Below the pieces are notes generated by a model. It worked only from the letters and a program-made list of their open reading frames with translations, had not been told where the DNA came from and ran no database searches. A stretch of 64,000 nucleotides of DNA, taken from Marinobacter nitratireducens. GTDB lineage: Bacteria; Pseudomonadota; Gammaproteobacteria; Pseudomonadales; Oleiphilaceae. The stretch spans positions 310,001 to 374,000 of the forward strand of contig NZ_ANIE01000007.1 of assembly GCF_000708045.1 (NCBI RefSeq), given 5' to 3'. The position numbers and the translations under genes are program-made. This document shows positions 8,042 through 16,792 of this stretch, in pieces; the first letter of the stretch is position 1; each line of letters opens with the position of its first letter.

Positions 8042-9709
8042 TTAATCAATCAGCTGCGCCTTTATTTCCCTCCAGGGAGCCGGCCTGGCCAGAAGAAAGC
8101 CTTGCCCTCGATGGCAGCGAAAGTCTCTCAGTTGTGCCAGTTGCTGCGCATGCTCTATGCCCTCTGCGACAACCTCCAACCCCAGGGCATCTGCAATACC
8201 CAGAATAGCGGAGACAATGCGGGCATCGGCATGCTCTTCTCCCAGTCTGCGGACAAACTGCCGATCAATCTTGAGAGTATCAACGGGCAATGCATGCAAA
8301 TACGCCAATGAGGAGTAGCCCGTTCCAAAATCGTCAATGGCTATCTTCACCCCCTGGGCCCCGAATGCCTCCAGTCGGCCAAGACTCGCTTTCGACAGGT
8401 TCATCATATGGGTTTCTGTGATCTCTATTTCCAGCTGCCAGCCGATGCGCCCAATTTGCTCGAACAAAGGCTTCAGCGCAGCGTCAAGCCGAGCATCGGT
8501 AATCTGGCGAGCGGAAATATTGATAGCCAGACGCAATCCGTGCACGACGTCATCCACAGTGTCCGGCAGGTCATGGATCACGCACCTCACCAGCTGCTCC
8601 GTGAGCTCATGGATATGACCACGTTGCTCTGCGATGGGAATAAAATCGGCCGGAGAAACCGAGCCCAATTCAGGATGCTCCCACCTCAGCAATGCTTCGA
8701 TACCCACGACAGAGCCGCACGCCAAATGGTACTGGGGCTGATAGACGACATTGAACTCTTCCGGTGCCGTTTTCAGGGAGACAACAAGCGCTTCCGAAAG
8801 CCGTTGCTCATAACGACCCTGTTCGGAATCTCCAGCACAGTAGATTCGGTAACAGGCGCGCCCCGCAAGCTTGGCCATATACATGGCACTGTCGGCATTC
8901 TGGAGCAGCTCGCTACCGGTTCGGCCGTGCTGCGGGAACAGAGCGGCTCCGACCGAAACCGAAAGAAAGTACTCATGCCCCAGGTCTTTAACCGGCTGTT
9001 CAAACGCCAGGGCCACTCGTTGGCAGACATGGTCAAGCCCGACTTCCGAGTTAAGTTCTGCAATCACGGCGAACTCGTCTCCGGACAGCCTCGCGACCAC
9101 ATCACCCTCGCGCAACACCCCCCGGATGTTTTTCGCGGCTTGCTGGAGTACCCGGTCTCCGCAGTCATGTCCATGCAGGTCATTGACTGATTTAAAAAAG
9201 TCCAGATCAATGAAAAGCACGCCAAAGCCCTCGGCGTCCAACTGGCGACGGGAAACCCGGGCCCTCAGGAATTCCTGAAAAAGAGACCGGTTGGGCAGTT
9301 CAGTCAAAGGATCGTAATACGCAAGGGACGCCAGTCTCTCATCGCAGGCGGTGATGTCACCCAGATCCATAAACACACCGGCAAAAAAGTCTCTGCCCTG
9401 AAATCTGACCGGATAAATGGTTAACCATTGAGGGTAGGTTTCCCCATTCTTGCGGCGATTCCAGATCAGGCCATCCCAGCGCCCCGATCCCGAGAGGCTG
9501 CTCCACATGGACTCGTAGAAATCCACGGAATGGAGCCCGGAGCTCAGCACCGATGGTGGTTGTCCAACGACCTCGTCAGAACGGTATCCCGTCACCGATC
9601 GAAACATGTCATTCACATAGGCGATTCTGGGTTCGGTCGTCGCCAACATGATGGCGCGCGGGTGAACATCCACCAGTGCCTTGAAATCTTTTTGTTGTAG
9701 TACGGGCAT
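8042..9709 (-). CDS. PAS-GGDEF-EAL protein (c-di-GMP turnover)
   Basis: About 555 residues with no membrane segment, so cytoplasmic. Counting from a GTG at 9748 as residue 1, a PAS domain covers about 20-135 (VHPRAIMLATTEPRIAYVND), a GGDEF domain about 140-305 and an EAL domain about 330-565. The diguanylate cyclase motif reads SGDEF (222-226), a variant that can still be active. The phosphodiesterase residues look complete: EALLRW (351), the Asn of NISARQ, EITET, DDFGTG (472-477), KIDR and AEGIE. Net phosphodiesterase activity seems likeliest. I preferred the ATG at 9709 over the GTG because it has GGGAG nine nt upstream. Confidence 0.9.
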   Translation of the reverse strand: MPVLQQKDFKALVDVHPRAIMLATTEPRIAYVNDMFRSVTGYRSDEVVGQPPSVLSSGLHSVDFYESMWSSLSGSGRWDGLIWNRRKNGETYPQWLTIYPVRFQGRDFFAGVFMDLGDITACDERLASLAYYDPLTELPNRSLFQEFLRARVSRRQLDAEGFGVLFIDLDFFKSVNDLHGHDCGDRVLQQAAKNIRGVLREGDVVARLSGDEFAVIAELNSEVGLDHVCQRVALAFEQPVKDLGHEYFLSVSVGAALFPQHGRTGSELLQNADSAMYMAKLAGRACYRIYCAGDSEQGRYEQRLSEALVVSLKTAPEEFNVVYQPQYHLACGSVVGIEALLRWEHPELGSVSPADFIPIAEQRGHIHELTEQLVRCVIHDLPDTVDDVVHGLRLAINISARQITDARLDAALKPLFEQIGRIGWQLEIEITETHMMNLSKASLGRLEAFGAQGVKIAIDDFGTGYSSLAYLHALPVDTLKIDRQFVRRLGEEHADARIVSAILGIADALGLEVVAEGIEHAQQLAQLRDFRCHRGQGFLLARPAPWREIKAQLID

Positions 9710-9931
9710 GGTCAAAAACTCCCTGTCACTGACGAACTGCTGACCCACACCCAGAATACGGGGGTATTCCCATCAACCTAGCCATTTACTGCAAAAAGCT
9801 CTTATTAATTGGTCGATATGTCGTGTAACCCACCTCAATATCGGCACTTTTGCAATATAGGGATACCCCTGCGTCAGGTTTCAACCATAGTGAACCGACA
9901 ATAAAACACGATCCAGCTGGAAGAATCGGCT
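9710..9931. promoter_or_regulatory. Divergent promoter region with a candidate sigma-28 promoter for the aer-like gene
   Basis: On the plus strand TCAGGTTT (9874-9881), 12 nt and ACCGACAA (9894-9901) resemble the FliA consensus TAAAGTTT-N11-GCCGATAA, matching six of eight bases in the -10 half. This would start transcription about 25 nt before the receptor ATG. A perfect inverted repeat GAATAC-GGGG-GTATTC lies at 9754-9769, and GGGATACCCC at 9860-9869 nearly mirrors part of it; a regulator site is possible. Confidence 0.4.
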
Positions 9932-11569
9932 ATGCGCAGAAATGAACCCGTCAGCGGGAAAGAGAGACGCTACCCACCGCACTATCACCTGATTACCACT
10001 ACGGATATCAAAGGCCGCATTACCGCAGCAAACACAGAGTTTGCCGAGGTCGCCGGGTTCGAGATTGATGAACTGGTAGGCCAGCCTCACAACATCATCC
10101 GACATCCGGACATGCCAGAGGGCGCCTTCAAACACCTGTGGGAAACCATCAAAGCCGGCGATTCATGGCGCGGCATGGTCAAAAATCGTTGCAAGAACGG
10201 CGATCACTACTGGGTGGACGCGTTTGTCACCCCGATCAGAAAACACGGACAAATCGTTGAGTTTCAGTCGGTCCGAACGTTACCGACTCAGGCCCAGATC
10301 GACAGAGCTGAGCAGGTCTACAAAGCCTGGAACCAGGGTGTCATCTCCAGGCGATTCCTCGCCACCAGCCCTCCGCTCACGCTCAAGCTCATGACTCTGT
10401 GGCTGGTGCTGGCGGGAGGGGTAGGCGCCCTGACCGCCCATCACCTGGCACCGGGTGTCATGGTGGCAACCCAGGCCCTTATTTTCCTGGTATTTTCGGT
10501 GCTGTACTGGCTCGCACGGCCCACACTCAGAATCGCGCGCGATACCTGCTGCGATGCCCACCCCGCCATGCCCTGGATCTATACCGGAAGGCGTGACGAG
10601 GGCGCCTGGATCGAGTTCGACCGGCAAAAGCGAAATGCGACCCTCAGGGCGGTCTCAGCCCGCATGCACTCAAACATCGATAAACTCCACGGACGCAAGC
10701 AGCGCACCATGGAGTGGGTCTCAAATTCAGTGGCCAGCATCCGCAGCCAGCAGGATGATATCCAGGATATTACCCGGGCCTTTGCCGCCCTCGGGGAGAG
10801 CGTTGCCCGGGTGAGTGAACTGACATCCCAGACACACGAAGCCACCCACAATGCCCATCGCTCTGCAGATATGTGCAGAGACCGCATGTCCATTATGAAT
10901 CAGGCGCTTTCTGGCCTGGAAACCCAGCTCGCCACCGCCAATCAGCGCATTGACCGCCTGGCCGAACGGAGCGACTCCATTGGTCTGGTTCTTGAGGTGA
11001 TCTCCGGCATTGCCGAGCAAACCAACCTGCTGGCACTGAACGCAGCCATCGAGGCCGCCAGGGCGGGAGAATCAGGCCGAGGCTTTGCTGTGGTCGCGGA
11101 CGAGGTACGTGGGCTTGCACAACGCACCCACGAGTCAACCCGGCAGATCGATGAGATGATCGCCACGCTCCAGCAGGAAACACGCGCTGTCGTGGATGTC
11201 ATAAACAACGGCGTATCCTGCTGTGAGGAAACCGCCGCCGTCGCGTTGGAAGCCAGCGAGGCCCTGGACGCGACGATGACCGATGTATCAGTGATTTCCG
11301 ACTGCGCACAGGAAGTCGCGAGCGCAACGGAGGAACAATCCGCCTTGAGCCTGCAGGTAGAGCGTCAGGCCACCCGGTTGATTGATCTCGGCAATGACTC
11401 GGTCAAGAGCAGTGAAAGCGCCCGAGAAGAATCGGAACAGTTGGGCAGTAACGTCGACCAGGCGCAGCTGCTGACCAGTCACTTCCTCCAGATGCTCTGC
11501 GACACATTGATTCCCGGCTCCGAAGAACATCGGGATAAACACCAGCGATTCCCCGAGCCTGCGCAATAG
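9932..11569 (+). CDS. aer: Aer-type PAS methyl-accepting chemotaxis (energy taxis) receptor
   Basis: A 545-residue receptor. The PAS domain (about 10-115) contains [18 protein letters not shown] and a W-rich FKNG-type stretch typical of the FAD-binding Aer sensor. Two close membrane helices (about 151-168 and 175-195) leave almost no periplasmic loop, as in Aer, so it senses internal redox/energy state. The cytoplasmic signalling tip ([20 protein letters not shown] and [15 protein letters not shown]) is fully conserved and should contact CheA/CheW. There is no C-terminal CheR-binding pentapeptide. The likely sigma-28 promoter upstream fits motility-linked expression. The PAS-GGDEF-EAL gene diverges from it. 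Confidence 0.88.
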   Translation: MRRNEPVSGKERRYPPHYHLITTTDIKGRITAANTEFAEVAGFEIDELVGQPHNIIRHPDMPEGAFKHLWETIKAGDSWRGMVKNRCKNGDHYWVDAFVTPIRKHGQIVEFQSVRTLPTQAQIDRAEQVYKAWNQGVISRRFLATSPPLTLKLMTLWLVLAGGVGALTAHHLAPGVMVATQALIFLVFSVLYWLARPTLRIARDTCCDAHPAMPWIYTGRRDEGAWIEFDRQKRNATLRAVSARMHSNIDKLHGRKQRTMEWVSNSVASIRSQQDDIQDITRAFAALGESVARVSELTSQTHEATHNAHRSADMCRDRMSIMNQALSGLETQLATANQRIDRLAERSDSIGLVLEVISGIAEQTNLLALNAAIEAARAGESGRGFAVVADEVRGLAQRTHESTRQIDEMIATLQQETRAVVDVINNGVSCCEETAAVALEASEALDATMTDVSVISDCAQEVASATEEQSALSLQVERQATRLIDLGNDSVKSSESAREESEQLGSNVDQAQLLTSHFLQMLCDTLIPGSEEHRDKHQRFPEPAQ

Positions 11570-11618
11570 GGTAGTCTGACGATCCATTTGCCCTCTGACA
11601 TGACCGATAAGATCGACC

Positions 11619-11930
11619 GTGACACTATCAACCCTGTTCTGGCTTTTTGTGGCCGCCACCAGCATCTGGTACTGGTGGCGGGCAAAAGCCATCAAGGATT
11701 TTGTTCTCCAGGCAGCAAAGCAGTACTGCGAGACCATGGACGTTATGCTGCTGGATGATGCCGTCTACCTCCGGGGACTCTGGTTCAAGCGGGACCCGGA
11801 GGGCAAGCTCCGGGTCTGGCGCCGATTCCTGTTTGATTTCACCTCAACCGGCGAAGAACGGTATACCGGTCGAGTCATCATGCTTGGTCAGCGCATTCTG
11901 CACATGGAACTGGAGCCTCATCGGTTTTGA
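11619..11930 (+). CDS. DUF3301 family small membrane protein
   Basis: A 103-residue protein with a GTG start. One N-terminal membrane segment (about 4-20, ending WYWWRAKAIK) is followed by a cytoplasmic part that matches the DUF3301 pattern: ...YCETMDVMLLDDAVYLRGLWFKRD..., FDFTSTGEERYTG and a closing HMELEPHRF. The family is widespread in Gammaproteobacteria and has no known function. It follows the receptor gene by 49 bp on the same strand, so co-transcription is possible. Confidence 0.8.
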   Translation: MTLSTLFWLFVAATSIWYWWRAKAIKDFVLQAAKQYCETMDVMLLDDAVYLRGLWFKRDPEGKLRVWRRFLFDFTSTGEERYTGRVIMLGQRILHMELEPHRF

Positions 11931-11978
11931 GCCTGCATTACCTTTTGAGAAACAATCCGTTACAGGGCTGAAACCTGA

Positions 11979-11996
11979 CTGTCATATTTCTGTAGC
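11979..11996 (+). promoter_or_regulatory. Pho box (PhoB binding site)
   Basis: CTGTCATATTTCTGTAGC holds two direct CTGT(C/A) half sites with an 11-bp period, close to the consensus CTGTCATAWAWCTGTCAY. It lies 45 bp before a phosphate-binding-type gene, the right distance for a PhoB-activated promoter in which the box replaces the -35 element. Confidence 0.7.
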
Positions 11997-12040
11997 ATTC
12001 TGGACGCCTCTCAGATTTTTCCCGGATAGAAGGATTCCGA

Positions 12041-13384
12041 ATGCTGCCCTCCACACTCCTCAAGCGTCCCCTGGCGCGGCGTCTCACCCTGTTCTGCTCG
12101 CTGGTATTTGGCTTACCACTGGTCAGTCATGCCAACGATCTGGAGATCCATGGTTCCAACACCATCGGCGCCCGGCTCGCCCCGATGCTGATGACGGCCT
12201 ATCTCCAGCAGTCGTCGGGTACCAAGGTCACCACACGCCCCAATGGCAAGGAAAACGAGCGTCTCCTGCTAACCTCCGTGGATGGCAAACCAGTCAGAGT
12301 TCTGGTGGCCGCTCATGGTTCCAGTACCGGCTACAAGGCCCTGGCCGCGAATCGAGCCGATGTCTGGGCAGCCTCGCGTCCGGCTAAAGCGTCAGAGATT
12401 GCCTCACTGAAAGCACGCGCAGACCTGACCTCCATGGATAGCGAACACGTTATCGCCATCGACGGACTCGCGGTACTGGTTCACCCGAGCAACCCGGTCG
12501 ATCAGTTGAGCATCGATACCCTCGGCAAAGTGTTCGCCGGGCAGATCCGAAACTGGGCGCAACTGGGCGGCCCCGATCGTCCTATCCACCTGTATGCGAG
12601 AGATGACCGTTCCGGCACCTGGGATACGTTCAAGAGCCTGGTGCTCGGTAAAACCTACAAACTGGATGCCTCAGCCAAACGTTACGAGTCCAATGACCAG
12701 CTGTCTGACGATATCAGCCAGGATCCTGCCGGTATCGGCTTTGCAGGCCTGGCTTCTGTTCGTGACAGCAAGGTTCTCGCCATTTCCGATGGCAACGCAC
12801 CGGCCCTGAAACCAAACCAGCTCACCGTCGCAAGCGAGGATTACCCGCTGGCCCGGCGCCTGTTCATGTACACACCCGGCCCGGAAACCACCGCCATGGC
12901 CTCGGATTTTCTGGAGTTTGTGCTTGGTTCAGAGGGACAGGCCATCGTTTCCAGATCCGGATTCATATCGCAGAACCCGATTGCTGTCAGGCCCGAGTTT
13001 GACGACTCTGTTCCAGCCACGTTCCAGAGACTGACCGCCAACTACAGTCGCCTGACTGTAAACTTCCGCTTCTCGGAAGGCCGTACGAAACTCGATAACA
13101 AGGCCCAACGGGACCTGAAGCGGGTAGCCGACTACCTGGCCAGTGAACGGCTGGTAGCCGACGACCTGATGCTGATCGGGTTTGCGGACCAACAGAGCAA
13201 TGAGCTGCGGGCCCAGATGATCTCAGAGCTCCGCGCACTGTCGGTCCGCAAGGCACTTCAGGCCGAAGGCATCGCCGATGTCGCCTACACCGGATACGGT
13301 CACTATATGCCTGTTGGCACCGCCGGCGGCAATGCCGGCAAGCAGAGAAACGGTCGCGTCGAAGTATGGGTGCGCAACCATTGA
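12041..13384 (+). CDS. Phosphate-binding (PstS-like) protein fused to an OmpA peptidoglycan-binding domain
   Basis: 447 residues. A signal peptide (1-31, ending VSHA) leads into a PstS/PBP-like domain (about 32-325) with the phosphate-binding style motifs EIHGSNTIGARLAP and YARDDRSGTWDTFK. The C-terminal part (about 340-447) is an OmpA/MotB domain, with LIGFADQQSNELRAQ and GRVEVWVRN matching the peptidoglycan-contacting Asp and Arg positions. It should therefore be a periplasmic phosphate-binding protein held to the cell wall, not a free ABC-transporter subunit; no pstCAB follows. A Pho box upstream supports induction by phosphate limitation. Related fusions exist in marine Gammaproteobacteria, but their role is unclear to me. 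Confidence 0.85.
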   Translation: MLPSTLLKRPLARRLTLFCSLVFGLPLVSHANDLEIHGSNTIGARLAPMLMTAYLQQSSGTKVTTRPNGKENERLLLTSVDGKPVRVLVAAHGSSTGYKALAANRADVWAASRPAKASEIASLKARADLTSMDSEHVIAIDGLAVLVHPSNPVDQLSIDTLGKVFAGQIRNWAQLGGPDRPIHLYARDDRSGTWDTFKSLVLGKTYKLDASAKRYESNDQLSDDISQDPAGIGFAGLASVRDSKVLAISDGNAPALKPNQLTVASEDYPLARRLFMYTPGPETTAMASDFLEFVLGSEGQAIVSRSGFISQNPIAVRPEFDDSVPATFQRLTANYSRLTVNFRFSEGRTKLDNKAQRDLKRVADYLASERLVADDLMLIGFADQQSNELRAQMISELRALSVRKALQAEGIADVAYTGYGHYMPVGTAGGNAGKQRNGRVEVWVRNH

Positions 13385-13390
13385 GCCAAG

Positions 13391-13412
13391 CAGGCCGCCC
13401 CCGGGCGGCCTG
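13391..13412 (+). other. Perfect 10-bp stem-loop after the PstS/OmpA gene
   Basis: Arms CAGGCCGCCC and GGGCGGCCTG meet around two C residues eight nt after the stop codon. There is no T run behind it, so it may stabilise the 3' end of the mRNA rather than terminate. Confidence 0.45.
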
Positions 13413-13529
13413 ACGCAGTCGACGAAAGTCGATACCCAAAATGCGGCAATCCCCTATCCCTGGCTGGATCACAGATATGTTTGGGTTTCCTATACTGACG
13501 GTGTCACTTCCAACCAACAGATCGGGAAA

Positions 13530-14825
13530 ATGGACATACACTCAGACCACCGCTTTGCAATCAACCTGAACGTTCGCGGCATCCAGCCTTCATCCACTCT
13601 GCGCATCAACGAACTGAGCAACCAACTCAAGTCCGAAGGAAAAGACATCATCAAACTTGGGCTGGGACAGTCTCCTTTCCCGGTTCCCGATCGTGTGGTC
13701 GAAGCGCTACAGACCCATGCTCACGAAAAAGACTACCTGCCCGTGAAAGGACTCAAGGGCCTTCGTGAGTCCATTGCCGGCTACATCAACCGCAGCCAGC
13801 GCACCCGGTGTTCCTGGGAAGACGTCCTCATTGGCCCCGGCTCCAAGGAACTGTTGTTCATTCTTCAACTCGCTTACTACGGCGACCTGCTGATTCCGCG
13901 CCCAAGCTGGGTTTCCTATGCGCCACAGGCTCGCATCATCGGGCGCTCAGTGCACTGGTTACCAACCCATGCCGAGAACAATTGGCAGCTCACTGCCGAG
14001 GAGCTCGACATCATTTGCCGGGACGACCCGACCCGCCCACGCATCCTGATCCTCAACTACCCCTCGAACCCGACGGGTTGCACCTACACCGACGATCAGC
14101 TGCTGGCCATCGCCAACGTCGCCCGCAAGTACAAGCTGATCCTTCTCTCCGACGAGATTTACGGCGAGGTTCACTTCGAGGGCAAGCACAAGTCCATTGC
14201 CCGCTATTATCCTGAGGGCACCATCATCAGCACCGGCCTGAGCAAATGGGCAGGTGCAGGCGGCTGGCGGTTAGGGTCGTTCATCTTCCCGCCGGAACTT
14301 CGTCCGCTTCTCGACGCCATGGCCATCATTGCCAGCGAAACCTTCACGTCCACCAGCGCTCCAATCCAGTATGCGGCGATTACCGCATTCAATGGCGGTG
14401 AGGATATCGACGAGTACCTGGTCCATTCACGGCGGGTTCTGAAAGTTATTGGCGAGTACATTCACCGCCGAATGACGGATATGGGTGCCATCGTGCAAAA
14501 ACCCCAGGGCGCTTTCTACCTGTTCCCGGACTTTTCCGCGTTCCGGGAACGACTGGACCGGAAAGACATCAAGACCAGCCAGGCGTTCTGCCAGGCATTG
14601 CTGGAAAACACCGGCGTGGCCATTCTCCCCGCCAGTGACTTCGGCTTTGTTCCCGACCACCTGGCCGCCCGGCTGGCATTCGTGGACTTCGATGGGGCCG
14701 AGGCTCTGAAGCTGTCCGCGGGGGATTTCGCACAGATTGAGCTGGGCGACGACTTCGTGGCCCAGGCCTGCCCCCGTTTGGTCAAAGCCATGGACAAGAT
14801 GCAGAGCTGGCTGAACAGCCTCTGA
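13530..14825 (+). CDS. PLP-dependent class I/II aminotransferase
   Basis: 431 residues from the ATG at 13530; the frame is open further upstream but overlaps the preceding gene. Fold-type I landmarks are present: GLGQSPFPVPD, the SNPTG motif in LNYPSNPTGCTYT, the DEIYGEV aspartate that contacts the pyridine nitrogen, the catalytic Lys in STGLSKWAGAGGWRLG, and an Arg near the C terminus for the substrate carboxylate. It belongs to the aspartate/aromatic aminotransferase group; the substrate cannot be fixed by sequence. A TATACT -10-like box lies about 35 nt before the ATG. Confidence 0.85.
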   Translation: MDIHSDHRFAINLNVRGIQPSSTLRINELSNQLKSEGKDIIKLGLGQSPFPVPDRVVEALQTHAHEKDYLPVKGLKGLRESIAGYINRSQRTRCSWEDVLIGPGSKELLFILQLAYYGDLLIPRPSWVSYAPQARIIGRSVHWLPTHAENNWQLTAEELDIICRDDPTRPRILILNYPSNPTGCTYTDDQLLAIANVARKYKLILLSDEIYGEVHFEGKHKSIARYYPEGTIISTGLSKWAGAGGWRLGSFIFPPELRPLLDAMAIIASETFTSTSAPIQYAAITAFNGGEDIDEYLVHSRRVLKVIGEYIHRRMTDMGAIVQKPQGAFYLFPDFSAFRERLDRKDIKTSQAFCQALLENTGVAILPASDFGFVPDHLAARLAFVDFDGAEALKLSAGDFAQIELGDDFVAQACPRLVKAMDKMQSWLNSL

Positions 14826-14878
14826 CCCTGCCGTGCTAAACTGGCGCCCTCACTCATTTTCGAGATCCTGGGGGCGCC

Positions 14879-15703
14879 ATGTCCGATCCTGTTTCCCTTG
14901 TCGACATCACCGACTTTGCCGAATCCCTCGCCCGTGAGGCTGGTGAACTGATCCAGCAGGAGCGTGAACAAAACACTCTGCGCACCGATTACAAGAAACA
15001 GACCGAGTTGGTAACCCACGCCGATGTGATGGCGGACGAGTTCATTACCGGAGCCATCCGGCAACGGTTCCCGGACCATCGGATTCTTTCCGAAGAAACC
15101 ATGCCCGACCTGAGCCAGGCCGAGGAACTGGAGACACCACTGTGGATCGTTGACCCCATCGATGGCACCGTTAACTATGCCTATGGTCATCCCCAGGTCG
15201 CCGTGTCCATTGCCTACGCCGAGAAGGGCCGGGTTCAGGCCGGCGTTGTTCACGCACCTTTCCCCGCTGAAATCTTCCGTGCCACAAGGGGCAGAGGCGC
15301 TACCCTCAATGGTTCCTCCATCACCCACAGCGGCGCGACTGTGCCCCGCGAGTCCCTCTTCGCCACCGGGTTCCCGTACACCAAGGACGATCTGGAACCG
15401 CTGGTTAAACGCCTGGATGCCATGATCCACCAATGCCGCGATCTTCGCCGGATCGGCTCTGCTGCTCTGGATATCTGCTGGGTGGCGTGTGGGCGACTGG
15501 ACATCTACTACGAAAACGTCAGCCCCTGGGACTTCGCCGCCGCCCGCCTGATTGCCCTGGAGGCCGGTGCCACCGCAGGCCACTTCAGCGACGTGCCGGA
15601 TGGGTACCCGGCTGACTTGTGGGGTCGAGATATTTTGATCTCAGCTCCTGAGATCTGGGAGCCCATCCGCGCTATTCTTCGGTCCGCCTCAGGGTACGAA
15701 TGA
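14879..15703 (+). CDS. Inositol monophosphatase family protein
   Basis: 274 residues, Mg-dependent sugar-phosphate phosphatase fold. Metal and catalytic motifs are intact: the Glu of ILSEET, WIVDPIDGTVNYAYG (DPIDGTxN) and the late WDFAAARLIALEAGA. The family includes inositol-1-phosphatase, fructose bisphosphatase and PAP phosphatase activities, so the true substrate is open. It follows the aminotransferase gene by 53 bp on the same strand. It is not the typical SuhB context. Confidence 0.85.
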   Translation: MSDPVSLVDITDFAESLAREAGELIQQEREQNTLRTDYKKQTELVTHADVMADEFITGAIRQRFPDHRILSEETMPDLSQAEELETPLWIVDPIDGTVNYAYGHPQVAVSIAYAEKGRVQAGVVHAPFPAEIFRATRGRGATLNGSSITHSGATVPRESLFATGFPYTKDDLEPLVKRLDAMIHQCRDLRRIGSAALDICWVACGRLDIYYENVSPWDFAAARLIALEAGATAGHFSDVPDGYPADLWGRDILISAPEIWEPIRAILRSASGYE

Positions 15704-15756
15704 GCTTGAGAGTTTCCGGTTAGTATCTTGCCCCAAGCCCTCGAGGTGTGGGGGCT

Positions 15757-15866
15757 GGAACGGGCGGGGCACGCCTCCACAGAACCGCTACGGGCACGTC
15801 CGTGTGCGCTTGTTTCCGGCCGTCCTTGGCCTCCAACATTCTGTGGAGGCGCACCCCACCCGTTCC
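15757..15866 (-). repeat. Palindromic repeat element A (28-bp arms, 54-nt core)
   Basis: Arms 15757-15784 and 15839-15866 are complementary at 25 of 28 positions. The core (15785-15838), read on the minus strand, matches the core of element B at 46 of 54 positions and has the same length. It contains two sub-palindromes, around GGCC...GGCC and GCAC...GTGC. The arms show no similarity to those of element B. Confidence 0.8.
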
Positions 15867-15961
15867 GAATCTACGTTGATTGCAGACCGCTGAATGGCGC
15901 AAGTCTAATCGGGAGGGTTGTTTAAAACGTTTTTCCTTGCGGATATCGAGATGCCGGAGAA

Positions 15962-16069
15962 GCAGTGTCGGGAAGGGCGTTTCCGGAATGTCGGAGGCCA
16001 TGGATGGCCGGAGTCAAGCGCACATGGATGTGCTCGTAGCGGTTCCGGAAACGCCCTTCCCGACACTGC
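15962..16069 (+). repeat. Palindromic repeat element B (27-bp perfect arms, 54-nt core)
   Basis: Arms 15962-15988 and 16043-16069 are perfect inverted repeats of 27 bp. The 54-nt core between them carries GGCCATGGATGGCC and GCACATGGATGTGC, two small hairpins. The orientation is opposite to that of element A. It ends 47 bp from the stop codon of slmA. It may act as a transcript-end structure for both convergent units, as many extragenic palindromes do. Confidence 0.8.
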
Positions 16070-16116
16070 CAACCTCCCCAGCCTTCAGGCTACGAACCGA
16101 GGGCAAACACCCAAGC

Positions 16117-16704
16117 TCACCCCCAAACGGCCTCAGAAACTAACCCCCAACTTTCATCAAACTCGGAAGACGGCAACCGGGAGAACGAAGAGCGGACGAA
16201 GCGCTGGATACGGCCCTCTATGAACACCATCACGAAGTCAGAACCGCGGGCAGCGCTGGTACGTGGGCGCAGGCCCTGGCGGATTTCACCTTCCTTGAGG
16301 GTCTGGCGAATCTGGGTTTCCAGGCGTTCGTAAAACTGCGAGGCCCGCTTTCGAAGCGCTTCGTCTTCGCCCATGAGCGCATCGCCGGTGAGCACGCAGC
16401 ATAGCCCCGGATTACGCTCGGAGAACACCAACACCAGATTGGCGAGTTGCTGCAAGCGGGTGCGGACATCCTCCTGCTCCTGAAGGATCACCTGGCAACG
16501 GGAGAACACCGCTTCCTCGGCAAACTCGATAAGAGCTTCGAACATTTTCCGCTTGCTGGGAAAATGGCGGTACAGGGCGGCTTCGGTAACGCCGACGGAG
16601 CGTGCCAGGCCGGCCGTGGTGATGCGGGCACCGGGGTCCTGCTCCAGCAGGGCCACCAAAGCATGGAGTATCGCCTCACGGCGACTGGGTTTCTGGTCGG
16701 TCAT
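16117..16704 (-). CDS. slmA: Nucleoid occlusion factor SlmA (TetR family)
   Basis: 195 residues, the usual SlmA length. The N-terminal HTH (about 26-48, ITTAGLARSVGVTEAALYRHFPSKRKMFEALI) is the SlmA variant of the TetR fold, followed by the all-helical domain ending in RIQRFVRSSF. Bound at chromosomal sites, SlmA blocks FtsZ polymerisation over the nucleoid. It is the last gene of the minus-strand run, 88 bp after thiG. In E. coli slmA follows dut; here dut is about 47 kb away, next to algC. Confidence 0.85.
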   Translation of the reverse strand: MTDQKPSRREAILHALVALLEQDPGARITTAGLARSVGVTEAALYRHFPSKRKMFEALIEFAEEAVFSRCQVILQEQEDVRTRLQQLANLVLVFSERNPGLCCVLTGDALMGEDEALRKRASQFYERLETQIRQTLKEGEIRQGLRPRTSAARGSDFVMVFIEGRIQRFVRSSFSRLPSSEFDESWGLVSEAVWG

Positions 16705-16792
16705 GTTGGAAGTACAGCGCTGATTAGTCGTTATCGGGGCCGGTCATTCGGTGCCAGCCCTCGTTTATTGGAATTCGGGATTGTGCCCGAGA

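Larger units (their letters stand above)
15704..16116. other. Gene-free stretch holding two palindromic elements
   Basis: Between the phosphatase gene and slmA there is no credible gene. Apparent frames on both strands are created by the two inverted-repeat elements at 15757-15866 and 15962-16069 and should be ignored. The bases between the two elements (15867-15961) show nothing recognisable. Confidence 0.75.

Noticed and set aside
15757-16069. Possible CRISPR array
   Set aside because: Only two units, inverted relative to each other, with arms that differ; no direct repeats or spacers.
15720-16143. Several frames of 60-100 codons in the gap between the phosphatase gene and slmA
   Set aside because: They arise from palindromic repeat elements A and B, which read similarly on both strands.
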